64,000 bases of DNA from Rotaria sordida (taxonomy: Eukaryota > Rotifera > Eurotatoria > Philodinida > Philodinidae), in contig CAJNOL010001371.1 of NCBI GenBank assembly GCA_905250125.1, forward strand, positions 1-64,000. Reading direction: 5' to 3'. The position numbers and the translations under genes were made by a program. Within the stretch, counting starts at the first letter, position 1. The number at the start of each line of letters is the position of its first letter. This document shows positions 11,845 to 24,625 of this stretch, piece after piece. The notes under the pieces were generated by a model. It was not told the origin of the DNA. It worked only from the letters and a program-made list of their open reading frames with translations, and ran no database searches.

Positions 11845-13690
11845 TCTTTGTATTGTATGTTTCTTTTTAACAAGAGAATGTTTTCTTATTCGTTACTGTT
11901 GCTGGTATTTTAACTTATTTCGTCTTTGTTTTCTAATATTCTAAACGTATATATTATTTGAACGAACAAAAAAACAAAAGACGATATTTCCTATTCATCG
12001 TAAATCACTAGTAACTCTTATTAATTTCCATCTGATGAAAGAGTGATAGTTCTGTTTTTTTTCTTTCTTTCTTTCTTTTTATTGTATTATTTCATTTAAA
12101 AACATTCCGTTTCTCGATGAATCGATCAGTATATAGCTTTTGTTTCTTCAAAAACAAAAAAAGTCCATATTTATTGTAGTATATTCGAAAAATTTTATTT
12201 ACATGTTTTCTTTTGTTGTCTTTTTTTTTAATTACTCTATGCTATATCTCATTTTTCTAGTTATTTTTTTGTCCGGTTATATACGTATCTATCTTGTAAA
12301 AAGTCAAATAAAAAAAAAAACATAATTTCTTGTTTTAAAAGAAGAAAAAATAGAGTTTTGGTTTTCGATAATTCGTAAATGAACTTAAGGGCATCTCCTT
12401 TCCCGGATTTCTCAAGAATGATCCGACCAAAATTTTTGAACTTTTCAGAGTAGATAGATCTCGATTAGTAGAGTAAAAGTTGTCATAGACTCAGAATCTC
12501 TAGATGCTTCCTTCTATGAAATATAGGGTGTGTAGGGGCCAAAAAATGAGCTGATAGTCTTCTCCCTCACAAATAGCCAGAATTCATTTTTTGTCACTGA
12601 ATCTTTTTTTTTGTATCAACTAGGATCAAATCAGGGTGAATATATATATGTTTTTTTTTGGAAAAATATTGTTTCCTTCGCTTAGGAGAACTAAAATACT
12701 GGAAGTCCTGCCAAAAAATACCAGAACATTATTTTAAGAAAAAAGAAAAATATATATATACACCCCGATTTAGTCTTAATTGTCACACAAAAAACTTCAG
12801 CTCAATCGGTCGAAGCGTCTGGGAGAAAAAAAGGGAAAAAAAGCTTCAATTTTTCTCTAGAAAAGTAGATTTTGAGAAAAACGTGAAGCAACATAAAACA
12901 CCGTTTTTTCGATATTTCTTGTCTTTTACTTTTTTCATGCATAGCTATCAATTAATGCACTTGTAGAGCGACTAGAAGAATGCATCGTTGACCCACACAA
13001 CATCTTTTAATGATGAAATAACTAAATTAGTATAGATCATTTACAACACGATAGACAATATTTTACTTTGTTGTGCATTTTTCTCAAAAATCAATTTTTG
13101 ACCAAAAATAAAATGACGTTTTCTCTCCCACACCGTATGTCCGAGTGGGCTTAAGGTTTTTTTATGAGTACTTCGATCAATTTGAGATGCATGTTTTTTT
13201 TTTTCTTTCTTCAAAATATCGTTCCTATGAAATTCGACAGCCTTTACAAAATTAGTGTGAAAAAAAGCACACACCTCAATTTGATCCTAAAACAAAATTA
13301 TAGCTCGAAAAAATGGAATATAGAGTTTTACTGGGGGAAACTTCCGATCACTTTTGGTTTTTGCAAGTCTCATATATTCTTGAAGAAAACATTTAGGAAT
13401 TTCGAGTCTAGGACAAATTTTGCACGACTTATTGAAAATCTATCTGCTTTGAAAATTTCATAATTTTTCATCGAGCCGTTCTCGAGAAACCTCGAAAAAG
13501 CGGGGAGGCCTCTTAAAGAAAAGAAAATGGCAGGAGAATAAAAAAAAAATACGTAGCTATTGGTTGATTGGTCAAAGTGATATTGTCATGGTGAGAAGTT
13601 TATAATCCTTCGTTCTTCCTTGCCAATGATTCATATTTATTGCAAAAAAAGGAAATTTATTATGTATTAAACATTTTGAAATTTTCATAC
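11845..13690. other. Post-gap non-coding region with dispersed repeats
   Basis: The first ~500 bases are T-rich and look like 3'-UTR or intergenic sequence. Repeat blocks follow: 12385-12490 (related to 18766-18886), 12790-12905 (plus orientation) and 13060-13165 (minus orientation), the last two related to 34505-34625. A CTTT microsatellite lies at 12060-12078. No exon is supported. Confidence 0.6.
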
Positions 13691-13697
13691 AGATCAA

Positions 13698-16223
13698 ATG
13701 AGTTTTTTTGGAAGTCTTAGTAAAAAAGCTGTTGAAAAAGTCTACGATCTTGCATCAAAAGTTGAAGGTGGTCGAGATTATTTAACTTCAGCTACTAATA
13801 CAGTCAATACATTAGTTAAAGGCAGTGATCCACGGTAGAATAAATGAATAAAAAATACGTCTCAAAATAAATATCTATATATTTTAGTGTTCATTTAAAA
13901 CATGGTAATGTAATTCAATTATTTTCTCGATCATCTGGTCGTACAATACAAATTGTAATGTCAAAAACAAATCAACTAATATGTAATGCTATAGGTGGTA
14001 CTGGTTCATATTATTCAAATGCTTGTTGGATGGTTATACCAACTCAAAATGATCGTTATTATTTTCATAATAATTATAATTATCTTGCTATTAAATATGG
14101 TCAAATTGTCATTATACCATTATCAATGCATCAATATCCTCCTCCTGAAGCTGAATTTCGTGTACAAGATGTTTTAGGTTCAGCACATGCTATTTATTTA
14201 GAATCTGTACGAACACCTGGATGTTTTATTGGTTTTAATTGGGATGGCGAACCTTGTAATGAAATAAAAATAGAAACAAGAGAAAAATTTGCTCAACTTG
14301 AAATTCATCTTGTAAGTTTTATGAGTATGTTCTTCTTTCTTGAATCAATACTGTTTATATTCTATTCATTTTACTTTATTGAAACAAAATATGAAAGTTT
14401 TGTTCAATGTCTTAAAATTTCACGAAATAATCTATTCTCAAGCAAACAAAAACAAAGACATGTGCAAAACAAAATTGATTTTAAGAGAAAAAAAAAACAG
14501 AATAATATTAAACTTAATAGACACTCTTTACATATTGACAGTAGAAATCAATGTTTTATGCAGTGAGAGAATCGAAAGGACACTACCTTAGCGAAGATCA
14601 GGTTGACTCTCTCGAAGTTTCAAATCGCCATTCTGGAAGAGAAAATCTGAATAAATCATTAGTTGAAGTATTGTCCGTATAGTACATTCCAAGAGTGTTT
14701 TTTCATAGATGGATATAACTACAATAAGTCTCTGCCTAGAGATTGCGAGACTAAGTTTCTTTTCGTCCTCGTAGCTCTATTCTAGCTCCCATTCCGATGG
14801 CTTCTTTTTGAGTAGTCTCGGTTCCGATAATTTTAGTTTTTCGGCAGCCAAGTATTTAGAGGGGATCAATCTTCACCTTTTCAAAAAAAATTTCATTAAC
14901 AATTTGCAAGGCTGTTGTTCTTTGAACTTCAAAAACATTCTTATTAATCAATTAATATAAGCTGCATGTTTCTGTCGACTCTTTGTTTGCTATAAGTAAT
15001 GTCAAATATACAAGTAACATTCATCGCAATTAAAAATCGATTCACTGAATTCTAGACTGACGGAATGATGACTAAGATATGCTAATATTTTTATATAAAA
15101 ATGAATTCTCTACAATGATGACTTTGAGAGAAATTAATAATATTTGAAAGATGTTGCATAGTATATAGTATAAATATATTCAAACGGTTAACATAAAATA
15201 TAAAAAGATATTTTTGTGCATGATAAGGTTTATGCTTTAGCTGATTATAATAACAAAAAAATGGTTAATTGTGCCAGAGAAATTGCCGTTTGTGCGGCAG
15301 AAATGCTCATTTATGCCATAAAACTGGTCATTTGTGTCACAGAAATGGTCAGTTGTGCCATAAAAATGGTCATTAATGCCAAGGCCTTGTTACAGACAGA
15401 TAGATACAGATGAATTACGGTTTCTAGACCCTAGACTTTCAGTCTAGGGAAAAAGAATATTCTATAACAACTGAGGATAAATTGTTAGCGACATTTTTCT
15501 TGATGTAGAAGATTGAAATCTTTATTTTACAACAACATGAAGTATTGGTCGTAAGGTTCATAGCACAATTAATTAATGAACGTAGAAAATCTGTGTAGAT
15601 ATCGGTGCTAAATTTGTTGATGTATGTAGGATTGAAAATGTGTGGAATATAATGAACAAAATCATTCGTGGAAAAGTGTTTGATACATCATTGCAATTAG
15701 AAAAAGAAAATTTTCGAACGAAAGATGTTCAAAACTGATAGACGAAATACTTCACAATCGGTCATAGAAAGCAATGGAGACCGATGTTCATATATATAGA
15801 GTTTTTATTATAATTTATGTTTTTGGAAAAAAGAAGTTCTCTTGAAAAGTTTCATTTCCATTAGATTTTAATAAATATGACTACTCAAGAAATAAAGATG
15901 TCACTAGAATTCATGTATTGTAATTTAGTCCATGTATTTCAGTATTAATTTACAGAATCGGCCGGGTTTCGATCCATGATTTTATTTTTTTCGAATCCGA
16001 GATGAAAAACAAAACTGCGAAACAAATTAATTTTCATTTTCAACATGCAAGTCATGCTTTTGTATTATTATTATTTGTTGTTCATCTTTTTTAAAAGATT
16101 GCTGATGGATCTGGTGGTATTCAACCTGAACTTATTAATACAAGAGTTGAAACATTTGATACATCAGCACCTCCATCATATTGGGAAGCAACTAATGGGT
16201 TAAATAATCAATCTACAACTTGA
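13698..16223 (+). CDS. Beta-trefoil-like protein of unknown function (IL-1/FGF-like pattern)
   Basis: Three exons (13698-13834, 13888-14311, 16098-16223) encode 228 residues. An amphipathic, possibly helical N-terminus (residues 1-46) is followed by a domain of about 140 residues with regularly spaced short beta-strand-like blocks. Its last block, ESVRTPGCFIGFNWDG (from about residue 162), resembles the ES...PG.FI signature of IL-1/FGF beta-trefoils. A polar 40-residue tail closes the protein. There is no signal peptide or membrane segment. The start follows a CAG acceptor by five bases. A poly(A) signal AATAAA lies at 16297, and the next gene begins 300 bases downstream. Intron 2 (1.8 kb) holds a minisatellite and no recognisable gene. 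The fold is inferred from pattern only; a fascin-like or other trefoil is possible. Confidence 0.7.
15261..15386. repeat. 21-bp minisatellite, six units
   Basis: Six 21-base units of the type ATGGTCATTTGTGCCATAAAA lie in intron 2 of the trefoil gene. Because 21 is a multiple of three, the array is open in one frame and mimics a 7-residue protein repeat. A perfect 9-bp-arm hairpin (CCCTAGACT...AGTCTAGGG) follows at 15429-15449. Confidence 0.85.
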
Positions 16224-16504
16224 CATAGATCAAACTGAACATTCTTATAAATAATCGAGCTTTTTTGATTTTTTTTGTTTTGTGCATCAAACATAAAATA
16301 AAATGTTGTAATATTGTAATCGATTTCTAACGCCATCTATCATTTGATGAATGTGTTTGTTTGTTTTTCTTATTTGATTATTCATGATTGGTTTTATTAA
16401 GTTAACCAATAATAAACGAAAAATGTTGCACCAAATATAATGATGTATGACCTCATCTATTGAAAGAAATGACATAATGTGTTCTAGACATCTTAGATGT
16501 TGTT

Positions 16505-16525
16505 TTTTTCTTATTTAGTAAAATT
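16505..16525 (+). promoter_or_regulatory. Acceptor-like site before the TADA3-like start
   Basis: TTTTTTTCTTATTTAG ends at 16518, seven bases before ATG 16526 and about 295 bases after the previous stop. This is consistent with a trans-splice acceptor. Confidence 0.5.
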
Positions 16526-19500
16526 ATGAAACGTTCAATAGTGATAAATAATTCAATTGATAATAAGAAAATAAATGAATATCATAAACAACAACGAAAA
16601 CGTTCGTTAGAAGATTCAAATTTAATGATGAAATTAAAAAAACGTCGACATCTTTCTCCACAATATGATAATAATATCACTTCGTCATCTATGAAAATCA
16701 AAACAAAACAACGATCTTCATTAAATAATTTAACTGTTAGAACGAAAAATACTAGTCAAACATCTCGTGTAAGTCTTAATTATTTATTGATACTAAGTTC
16801 TTAAAATTAACTTTATAATTTCAACAATAAGATTCAAATAAAAAAATAAAATAAAGAAATCTAATTAGTTCTTATTGAGTTATATTTTAAGATTCGATTG
16901 AAGTCTAACCAAGTTTTCGAATTTATTATTTCCTAGAGACTTTCTAACTAATAAGGAAATATTTTCAATCGTTTTCTCACTAAAAGCTACTAGACTGAAT
17001 TATCAATAATTCTGTTTCCGACTATGATCATAAGAAATTCAGCATAAAGTTTCTATCGAACGCAATTCTGGAAAGCTTTGAGATCTGTATTTTCTTTATA
17101 TAAATTGTTCTTTATTATCATTCAAATAATGTGTTACTTCATGACTATATCTCGAAGCTGAATCGGTTCAGAATAAAACTTTTTCTTTCACATGATAGTT
17201 CTCCGTAAATAACATTAAACATGTCCCTAAAATACGTTGTATGAGTAATAGTTTGTTTTTGTTTTGAAATGAAGTTTCTTGAAGTTATTCTTTTAGTATA
17301 TTTTTACGCTCATTCTTTTTCTTGTAATAGTATATACCCATAGGTTTCAAATGATTACTAATTGCTTCAAAAGCTGATTCTAAATTTCGGAGTTATTCGA
17401 CGTAAAGAAATACTAGTCTTGTGATGCACTAGTCGTTTCAATCGTGTCAGTTGCTCATGTTATGGTTTCTTTAGACCACTAACTCTAGGTTTGTCACAAA
17501 TATTGCTAGAATCTTCATATTTCTTAATAATATTATATATAGTTTGACGAGAAATGTTCTCTTGTAAAAAAGTAATTTACAGTAATCTTTTGCAGATGTT
17601 CTCATTCTGAACGTGTATCATAGCTACCAAAATAAAATGATGATATAACATGTTATATATCAAATTGACACTTTATAGATGCACAGAAATGTGAGAAAAG
17701 CTTACTCCGTTGTCAGAAATGTATGTAATAATATTGTATCGAGACTTTTTACACATAGGTTCATATTATCTTACAGATTTTCATGTTGAAATGTCTGTTA
17801 TATCACTTAAAAGAGCTATATTTTCTGCATTCAAAAAAAAAACGACTTGAAACAAAAAAAGTTACCATTTTGTGGACAATTCGATATGTTCGATAGATCA
17901 AAGAAAAACTATTTGGTGAAAAGCTTGTTAGTCTGAAAAATCTAAGAGGATTTCTCATGGTCATATTTGAAATTAACAATTCATTAGCTTTCGGTGAGAA
18001 AGGAATTGATTAGTTGAAAACATTCACTTGTAAGATATTGTTTTTCTTTCTTTTTAATCATTAAAATCTAATAGAATTCTAAAAGCATTCATTTTCCTAC
18101 AAATAAAATAAATTTCATTCTTTTGATTAATAGATAATTATTATTTTTTTCATAATATATTTTTATTAAAATATTCTATAGTTATAAATAGATTGTTTTG
18201 AGAGTAATACAAGCGAGATATATCGATTTCTAATCATGGAAAAATCTTGTCTTTCTGTAGTGTAACCGAAACACTTTCTCGTAGTTAGTTAGAGAGATTT
18301 CATTTTGACCTTGATTCTTATTTTCTTTTTCTATACTTATAAACCTAGAAAAGAATTGTCGACTCTTCATTGAGAATTTATACATAGTATCTATGTGTAT
18401 TCTTCCTTTTTGAAGATAATTGAAAATAATTTTTAGATCGAAGAACAATTTCTTGTTAATGTGAGAAAAATTTTTCTTTTTTAAATTGTTTCTCATAAGC
18501 AAGAAATCGTTTAATGTATCATTTGAACTTCAAACTGTCGCATCTAACGAGCCATATGTCACAACTGATTATTTGCGTTTGAGTGGAGATTGTGTAGGTT
18601 CGAATGATTTCTGGAAGAACTTCAGAATCTTAGTTTATTGCTGTGGAGATATTGCAACAAATAGTTTTCAAACTTTGGAAAGAAAATTGAAAATAAAAAA
18701 AAGTATATTTTAGTTTATTATAGATTAATTACAAAGAAAGAAAATCAAGTTATCTCCAATCTCTTAAGGATACTTCCTTTCCCGCTTTCTGAAGAGTTTT
18801 TAGAGAATCATTTGATCAGAAAAATTTGAAATTTTCAGAGTAAATAGATCTTGACGAGTAGAGCAAAAGTTGTCATAGACATAGTTTTTGAATGCTGTCG
18901 ATTTACAGATTGGCATTGTTTTTAAATAATTCTAAATTAATCACTAAGATAGTTGAATTGTAATTAATTTATTCGAGAACTTTTTTCTTTTTTTTTTGTG
19001 TATTTATATTGTATAATTTATATTTTAGAAATCTTCATCTCGTCGTTATTTATTTTCAACTGAACATTTAAATAAAATTAATTTACCTAATTGGGAATGT
19101 ATATCACCAAATATTAACCAAATCTTATCAGATAAACATACAAAATCAGGTGTTTATGCACATGAAATACATCTTATTCAACAAGAACTTGAAGCTCTTT
19201 TATCTATGTCTATGATACGTGAAAATATTCTTCATTCAATAAATTTTGATAATTTAAATTTAAAAATTCATCAACATCAACAAGCTGAATATATTTATTC
19301 ATCTAAATGTATTCCAAAAAAATTCTTACCACCATTAATTAATCATCAACAACATCAACATAATGGTCCACATATATTACTTGATCGACAAGTATCAATG
19401 ACATCAATAACAGATGCACATATTGATAAAATTTGGTCTGATATAAATACATATTATCGTCAAATATCATTAAATGATATATCGACAATTAAAAATTTTC

Positions 19501-21220
19501 TTGAATTTAATCAACAATTAAAAGAAAAAATTTTTAAATATAAAAATTATTATAAAAATAATAAATTAACTCAATTAAATATAATTGAACAATTAAATAA
19601 AGAAAATTTTCAAGATTTATTAAATTTAACACAAATTAATCCTATAATTACACATTATATAAATCGAACAGCTCTAGAACGTTTTCAAACAAAATTATAT
19701 GAACAAGTACAACATACATCATCTATGAATAAAAATCAATTTTCTACAAAATCATTAAATTATGATTTTAATTCTAATTCATCATTACGATGTTCACCAC
19801 GTTTACAACCAAATTATCGAACAGATCTTTTTTCTCAACTTAATGTAAGTGTATATGGACGAAACTGGTTTCTTTTTTTGGAGTTCATATCGTAAAGTCT
19901 ATTCCGGAATTTTCAGATTTTTTTCTTGTATGGTTAAAGAAATATTCACTAATTACTTTTTTTTTTATTAATAGTCACCTAAAAGAGCCAACATTTTTAC
20001 ATATGCCGATGCTAAAAGAACTAATTCAAAAAACTAAATAGCGTCAAATGAAAGATGAATATTTTCTGTTTCATCAAAAATAGGCCATATATGAAATGTG
20101 TTGACATGAAACTTCATAAACATTCTTCATGACAAAATTACAAGTCAAATGTATAACTTTTGATTAATGAGAAAAACTCGATAGTATTAGAAAGACATAG
20201 TTCAATATAATGATCGAATATTATTTTGATTATACTTATTGAACTTAGAATATAATTTACAATTGAAAGATAGATTGAATAAAAGAATTGTTTCATGTTT
20301 TTATATTAATCGAGTGATTTTCTTAGAGAGCTGTCTAAAATGATTTAGTGACATGAATAAGAAAGAAACATTCATTTTGTTTGAAGCTTGCGCAAATAAT
20401 CTCAAGATCATCCAGTTGACATCAAGGCAAAGCTAATGCTTAAAATAGCAGACAGACACATTACAAACATTTATTCTGGAAAGAAGATTTACTTATAATT
20501 AATGAAATTACTTTAAAAAATGTGCTTTTTTTCTAGCTTGAAGGTATTTGTCATAACATAGAAAAAAATAATAGTTCTCTAATAGATTTTTGTTTTTATT
20601 GTATAATATTGTAATTATCTAATAAACTAAAGGATATTTTTATAAGTTTATAATGTAAAAATATTATAATAACAAATTTCTTTTAGTTCAAATCAGATGA
20701 TGATGATGATCATCGACAATCATCAATACTCAAACGCAAAAAGCAAACAAGATTTACATCGATGAATTCATCTTTATCAATAAAATTTCAAGAACATATT
20801 CAATTAGTTCATGATTATCTAACTAATCAACATTCATTTACAAATCAATATCTTAAACAACAATTCATTAATGATATTAAATTAAATAAAAAACGAAAAA
20901 CTTCAATAATAAAACAACAATCTAAAGATATATTTGAATCAAAACTTTCAACATTAATATCATTATTACATGAATGTTCATCATTAAGTTTATATGCATT
21001 AAAACGTGCAAATTTACAATATAATAATGAACAAACATGGAAAAAATTAAATAAAATTGAATATGATCTTGATTTATTAATACAAGATATTGATAAATCT
21101 AATAATAGTAAAAATACAAAAAAAACATTTCAAACATTAGATCATTTATTAAAAGATTGGAAAAAATATGAATATGATTTCGATAATCAATTTGAACAAT
21201 TATTTGATATTAATATTTAA
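16526..21220 (+). CDS. TADA3: Probable transcriptional adapter 3 (Ada3), SAGA/ADA subunit
   Basis: Exons 16526-16768, 19029-19844 and 20687-21220 give 530 residues. The N-terminal 81 residues are basic and nuclear-signal-like (LKKRRH). I identify it by short blocks in the same order as animal ADA3: a GVYAHEIHLIQQELEALLS block near residue 130 (compare ...QLELETLLS), an IWSDINTYYRQIS block near 220, and a C-terminal basic stretch plus EQTWKKLNKIE near 475 (compare QAWKTLKERE). Ada3 bridges the GCN5/PCAF acetyltransferase with ADA2 and SGF29 in the HAT module that acetylates histone H3. Similarity is modest, so another nuclear coiled-coil protein is possible. Intron 1 (2.26 kb) contains a dead Tc1/mariner copy. 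Intron 2 contains a candidate alternative last exon. Confidence 0.55.
16900..17620 (-). mobile_element. Fossil Tc1/mariner transposase in TADA3 intron 1
   Basis: On the minus strand a helix-turn-helix block (ENISRQTIYNIIKKYEDS, then KPRVSGLKKP) is followed, after decayed sequence, by FxTDSASRYSHEVTHYL and SFPELRSIET. These match the mariner pattern of a catalytic FWPD..ASxHY block and an N-C-P-x-LRPIE block. Several in-frame stops and frameshifts show it is dead. Terminal repeats were not found. Confidence 0.72.
18766..18886 (+). repeat. Dispersed repeat, second copy of the 12385 block
   Basis: Shares CTTTCCCG.TTTCT, TTTTCAGAGTA.ATAGATCT and AGTTGTCATAGAC with 12385-12490 in the same orientation. 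Non-coding. Confidence 0.75.
19975..20037 (+). other. Candidate alternative terminal exon of the TADA3-like gene
   Basis: A strong acceptor (poly-T, then TTAATAG ending 19974) opens a frame in phase with exon 2. It gives SPKRANIFTYADAKRTNSKN and a stop at 20035-20037, with an AATAAA about 240 bases downstream near 20278. If used, it would make a protein lacking the whole C-terminal Ada3 region. A chance open stretch of 20 codons cannot be excluded. Confidence 0.4.
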
Positions 21221-21263
21221 AATGATTTTGGTTTTTTCCTTTTCTTGTTTCTATTTACCATCT

Positions 21264-21267
21264 TGCG

Positions 21268-21296
<29 letters not shown>
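21264..21296. repeat. TA microsatellite in 3' flank
   Basis: About 13 TA repeats ending ATGTATGTCGGT. The same end sequence follows another TA run at 22836-22862. Similar TA tracts occur at 24629-24656, 24779-24795 and 38419-38443, mostly just downstream of stops or near promoters. Confidence 0.85.
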
Positions 21297-21300
<4 letters not shown>

Positions 21301-21615
21301 CGGTAACCAGAAGAAGAAAACAACGTATAGAAATATTTCTGCGAATGTTTATTTTCTAGTTGTGTTTAATTTTTAGGATTTTGTTTTTGTTTTTTGTTTT
21401 TTTTTGTAAATAATTCATAAATTCAACTTATGAAAAATATGTTCGATGATCTGTTATAAATATTATACACATACGTTTTTTTTTTGTTTTAGATTATAAT
21501 TAAAAATAGTATATAAACTATTGTTGCTTGTCGTTATATAGATATATTAATAAATTGTGTAATACTCACGAGGGAAATCTGTCAACTGATTAAGCGCTTA
21601 TATGTATTATGTGTA

Positions 21616-22088
21616 GGTTCTAATGACGCTATGAATACCCTGAAAAGAATTCGGCGCCCTAGATTATTACTACCGAGATATTACGATACTTTTTTTTTTG
21701 ATACAATTCATTGTGGTCCCCGATCAATAACACTAGAAAAACTAATTTGTGAACTTCAATTCGAAACTTGACATAAAGATACATCCTTACGAGAATAGTT
21801 TATTCTGAAACTATCCGAAAATAAGAACATCGAATCTACAGTGTGTATAAGAAACGTAAGACATACTCTATTATCCATACAGACATATCTTAAGATATGA
21901 ACAACGAAACTATTCTCATTAGGGTCTACTTATATGCAAAGTTTCGAATTACAATTCAAAAAAAAATCATTTTTTCTAATATTCTCGGAAGGATCATATT
22001 ATTGAATTAAAAAATGCAGTATCTCAGCAGCACTAAGTTAAGAATCCGAACTCTTTTCAGGATATTCATAACTCATTATGGCCTATAT
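21616..22088. mobile_element. Foldback element, ~200-bp arms
   Basis: TATGAATACCCTGAAAAGAA (from 21630) is inversely matched near 22045-22070, and ATTCGAAACTT near 21760 is inversely matched near 21943. GAGAATAGTTT near 21792 pairs with the inverse near 21908. Arms are about 75-80% similar around a centre near 21850. A related single arm lies at 48960-49220. Confidence 0.75.
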
Positions 22089-23060
22089 GATAGACATAGT
22101 TTCAAATCAAAAGTGATTAATCATTTATAGAACTTCTCTCACGTTAGATTATTTAACAAAAAAATATCTATCTGTTTTAGATTTTTCTGTTTATTATCAA
22201 CGAATTAATATTGGTAAGTCTTATAACAAAGTAAAAAAAAAAATCTACAGTATTTCCTAGTTCCATTTTAATATTTTTATTCTCATTCGAAATGAAATAT
22301 GTCAAGTAGAAAAAAAAAGACGAGAATTGAATACAATTTCCGTATATGAATACAATCAATAATTGTTTATTTGTCTGTATACAATTGCAAGATTGTCTAG
22401 TCTAAAAATCTACTATTAATTTATCATTCACATTTATCTATTGGTTTTCAATTATATCTTTTTTTCGAGTTTGATAGAACGATATATATATATATATACC
22501 GTACATATTTTACCCTGAAAATTTGAGTAAATGTCTTCGTCATTTATTATGTACAAACTGTATTACATCATAGACAGATAAGAATTTTTGTCATTGAATT
22601 CAATGATGGTATTTAATCAATCAGACTTAAAGAATGACCTATTTTCATTTACAACGCTAAATCATTTTTTCTTCTTCGTTTCATTAATAATCATTGTCTT
22701 CTCTCCTTAACTTTTGACATTATTCAGACGACCTATTTTTCCCAAAAAAAAAAAAAAAAAAGAAGAGAACGATCATCTCTATTGACCCTCATCTCTCTCT
22801 CTTCCCTCATTCTTTTTTTTCTATACACATTCACATATATATATATATATATATGTATGTCGGTGTTGTAGCGACGAGAGTATGCACTCGCGCTATTCTC
22901 CTGCGCTCTTTTTTTTTTTGCCTATAGTATGAGTACGCATGAATCAGTAGACATTCATTCTCTTTTCATTCTTTTTTTTTTTTGCTTGCAAACGAGTAAA
23001 GTTAGGGCATTGATTGTATGTGTGCATTGATAGATCATTGCCTTGTATCAAATTTTTCTT
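22089..23060. other. Intergenic, likely promoter of the RNF38/44-like gene
   Basis: No gene. Contains poly-T and poly-A runs, two TA microsatellites (22484-22499, 22836-22853) and a short GC-richer patch (22865-22905, GCGACGAGAG...CTCGCGCT) that could mark a promoter. Confidence 0.45.
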
Positions 23061-23099
23061 TTTAGAATGATGATATATTAAAAAAAAAAAGAAAAAACT

Positions 23100-24625
23100 A
23101 TGGCCGAAAATCAAAATAATTCATCTTCAAAACGGTATAATTCAATTAATAATGAACAAAATAGAACAAATTCTAATCATGAACAACTTATTCCAATTTC
23201 AATTGAATATTTATCAACACCAATAACAATTTCAAATAAACGATGTCGTCGTTCTTCAATAACAAATGAACAATCTGTATCAACACAATTATGTTCAAAT
23301 ACTCAAGATTTTATTTATGATAGAAATCTTACTATGACACCTATTATAGGAACTCGAAAACGATCAGCACAAGATGATCTAGTCGCTTTTACAACGCATC
23401 AATTTCTTCAAGAACATGAACAATATGTAAGAAATATTTATTTTCATCTATTAAAAGAAAAAAAAAAACATCATGATAAAACTAATGAGAATTATTATTT
23501 ATAGTTTAAAAAGTTAGACAGATAAAATAGTACATAATCGATTCATTTCTATATTTAAAAAATTTCAATATGTTATATTAAAATTAACGAAATCAATCAG
23601 TTCAAATTCATTCACTTAGAAAAAAAAAACAAAAAAAAAATTTCTAAATAATTCATTTTCTAGACGCATAAACGAGCTCGATATGAAAATTCGAATAGTA
23701 TTGAATTAGAAAATCAACCACCACGTTTAACTAATAAACGTCGATCTTTATTCTTTCATCAACAACAACAACAACAACAACAGCAAGAAGATCATTTATC
23801 ATCAACATGGAATAATCATCAGACTACAAATGATATATCATTATTTTTTAATGATATTCCTTCATCATTATCACATCCAACAATAACAACATATCATCGA
23901 ATAAATAGTGTGCCTAATCATGAACATAATTTATCTGATCAATATTCATCATTATTAACTGAACAACATCATCATCATCATTCATCAATTTTTCATAATA
24001 ATAATAATTCATTAATAACATCGAATCAAAAAAGTAAATTAAACTTCTTTTTTTTTTCTTATTTTTTAAAACAAAAATCATTTTGTCTTTTGTTAGGTAC
24101 TATACCAAAATCTTCAAAAACTAATATACGTTTATTATCACCTCAATTAAATAGTTCTAGTCCATTACGTACAACAAATTTTCTATTTGATAATAAACAA
24201 CAAACAATTATTCGTACAGGAAATATATCACCAGCACATTCAGATTCATCAAGTGAATCAACATCAACATGTTCATCGGATGAACAATTACATCATCATC
24301 ATTATCATATTTATCAACCACAACCATGGCGTACATATCGTGAACGTGAAAATTATGAACAATTATTAGATCTTGCAGAAAAATTATCTGATCCAAATCG
24401 TTTTAATAAAGTTGATATACAACAATTTTTTTCTTATCGTTATAAAATACCAACAATATCATCTAAACAAACAGCTTGTGTTATTTGTATGTCACATTTT
24501 AAAAATGGACAACATATTCGTGTACTTCCATGTCAACATGAATATCATTCAAAATGTATTGCACGTTGGTTTGCAATGAATTCATCATGTCCAATTTGTC
24601 GTCGAGATAATTTTCTATCTTCTTG

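Noticed and set aside
11613..11913. ORFs crossing the N gap
   Set aside because: Sequence inside the gap is unknown, so the frames are meaningless.
14340..14591. ORFs just past exon 2 of the trefoil gene
   Set aside because: Begin after a good donor at 14312; intron read-through.
15216..15413. 65-codon ORF with a 7-residue repeat
   Set aside because: Open only because the 21-bp minisatellite is a multiple of three; it lies inside an intron.
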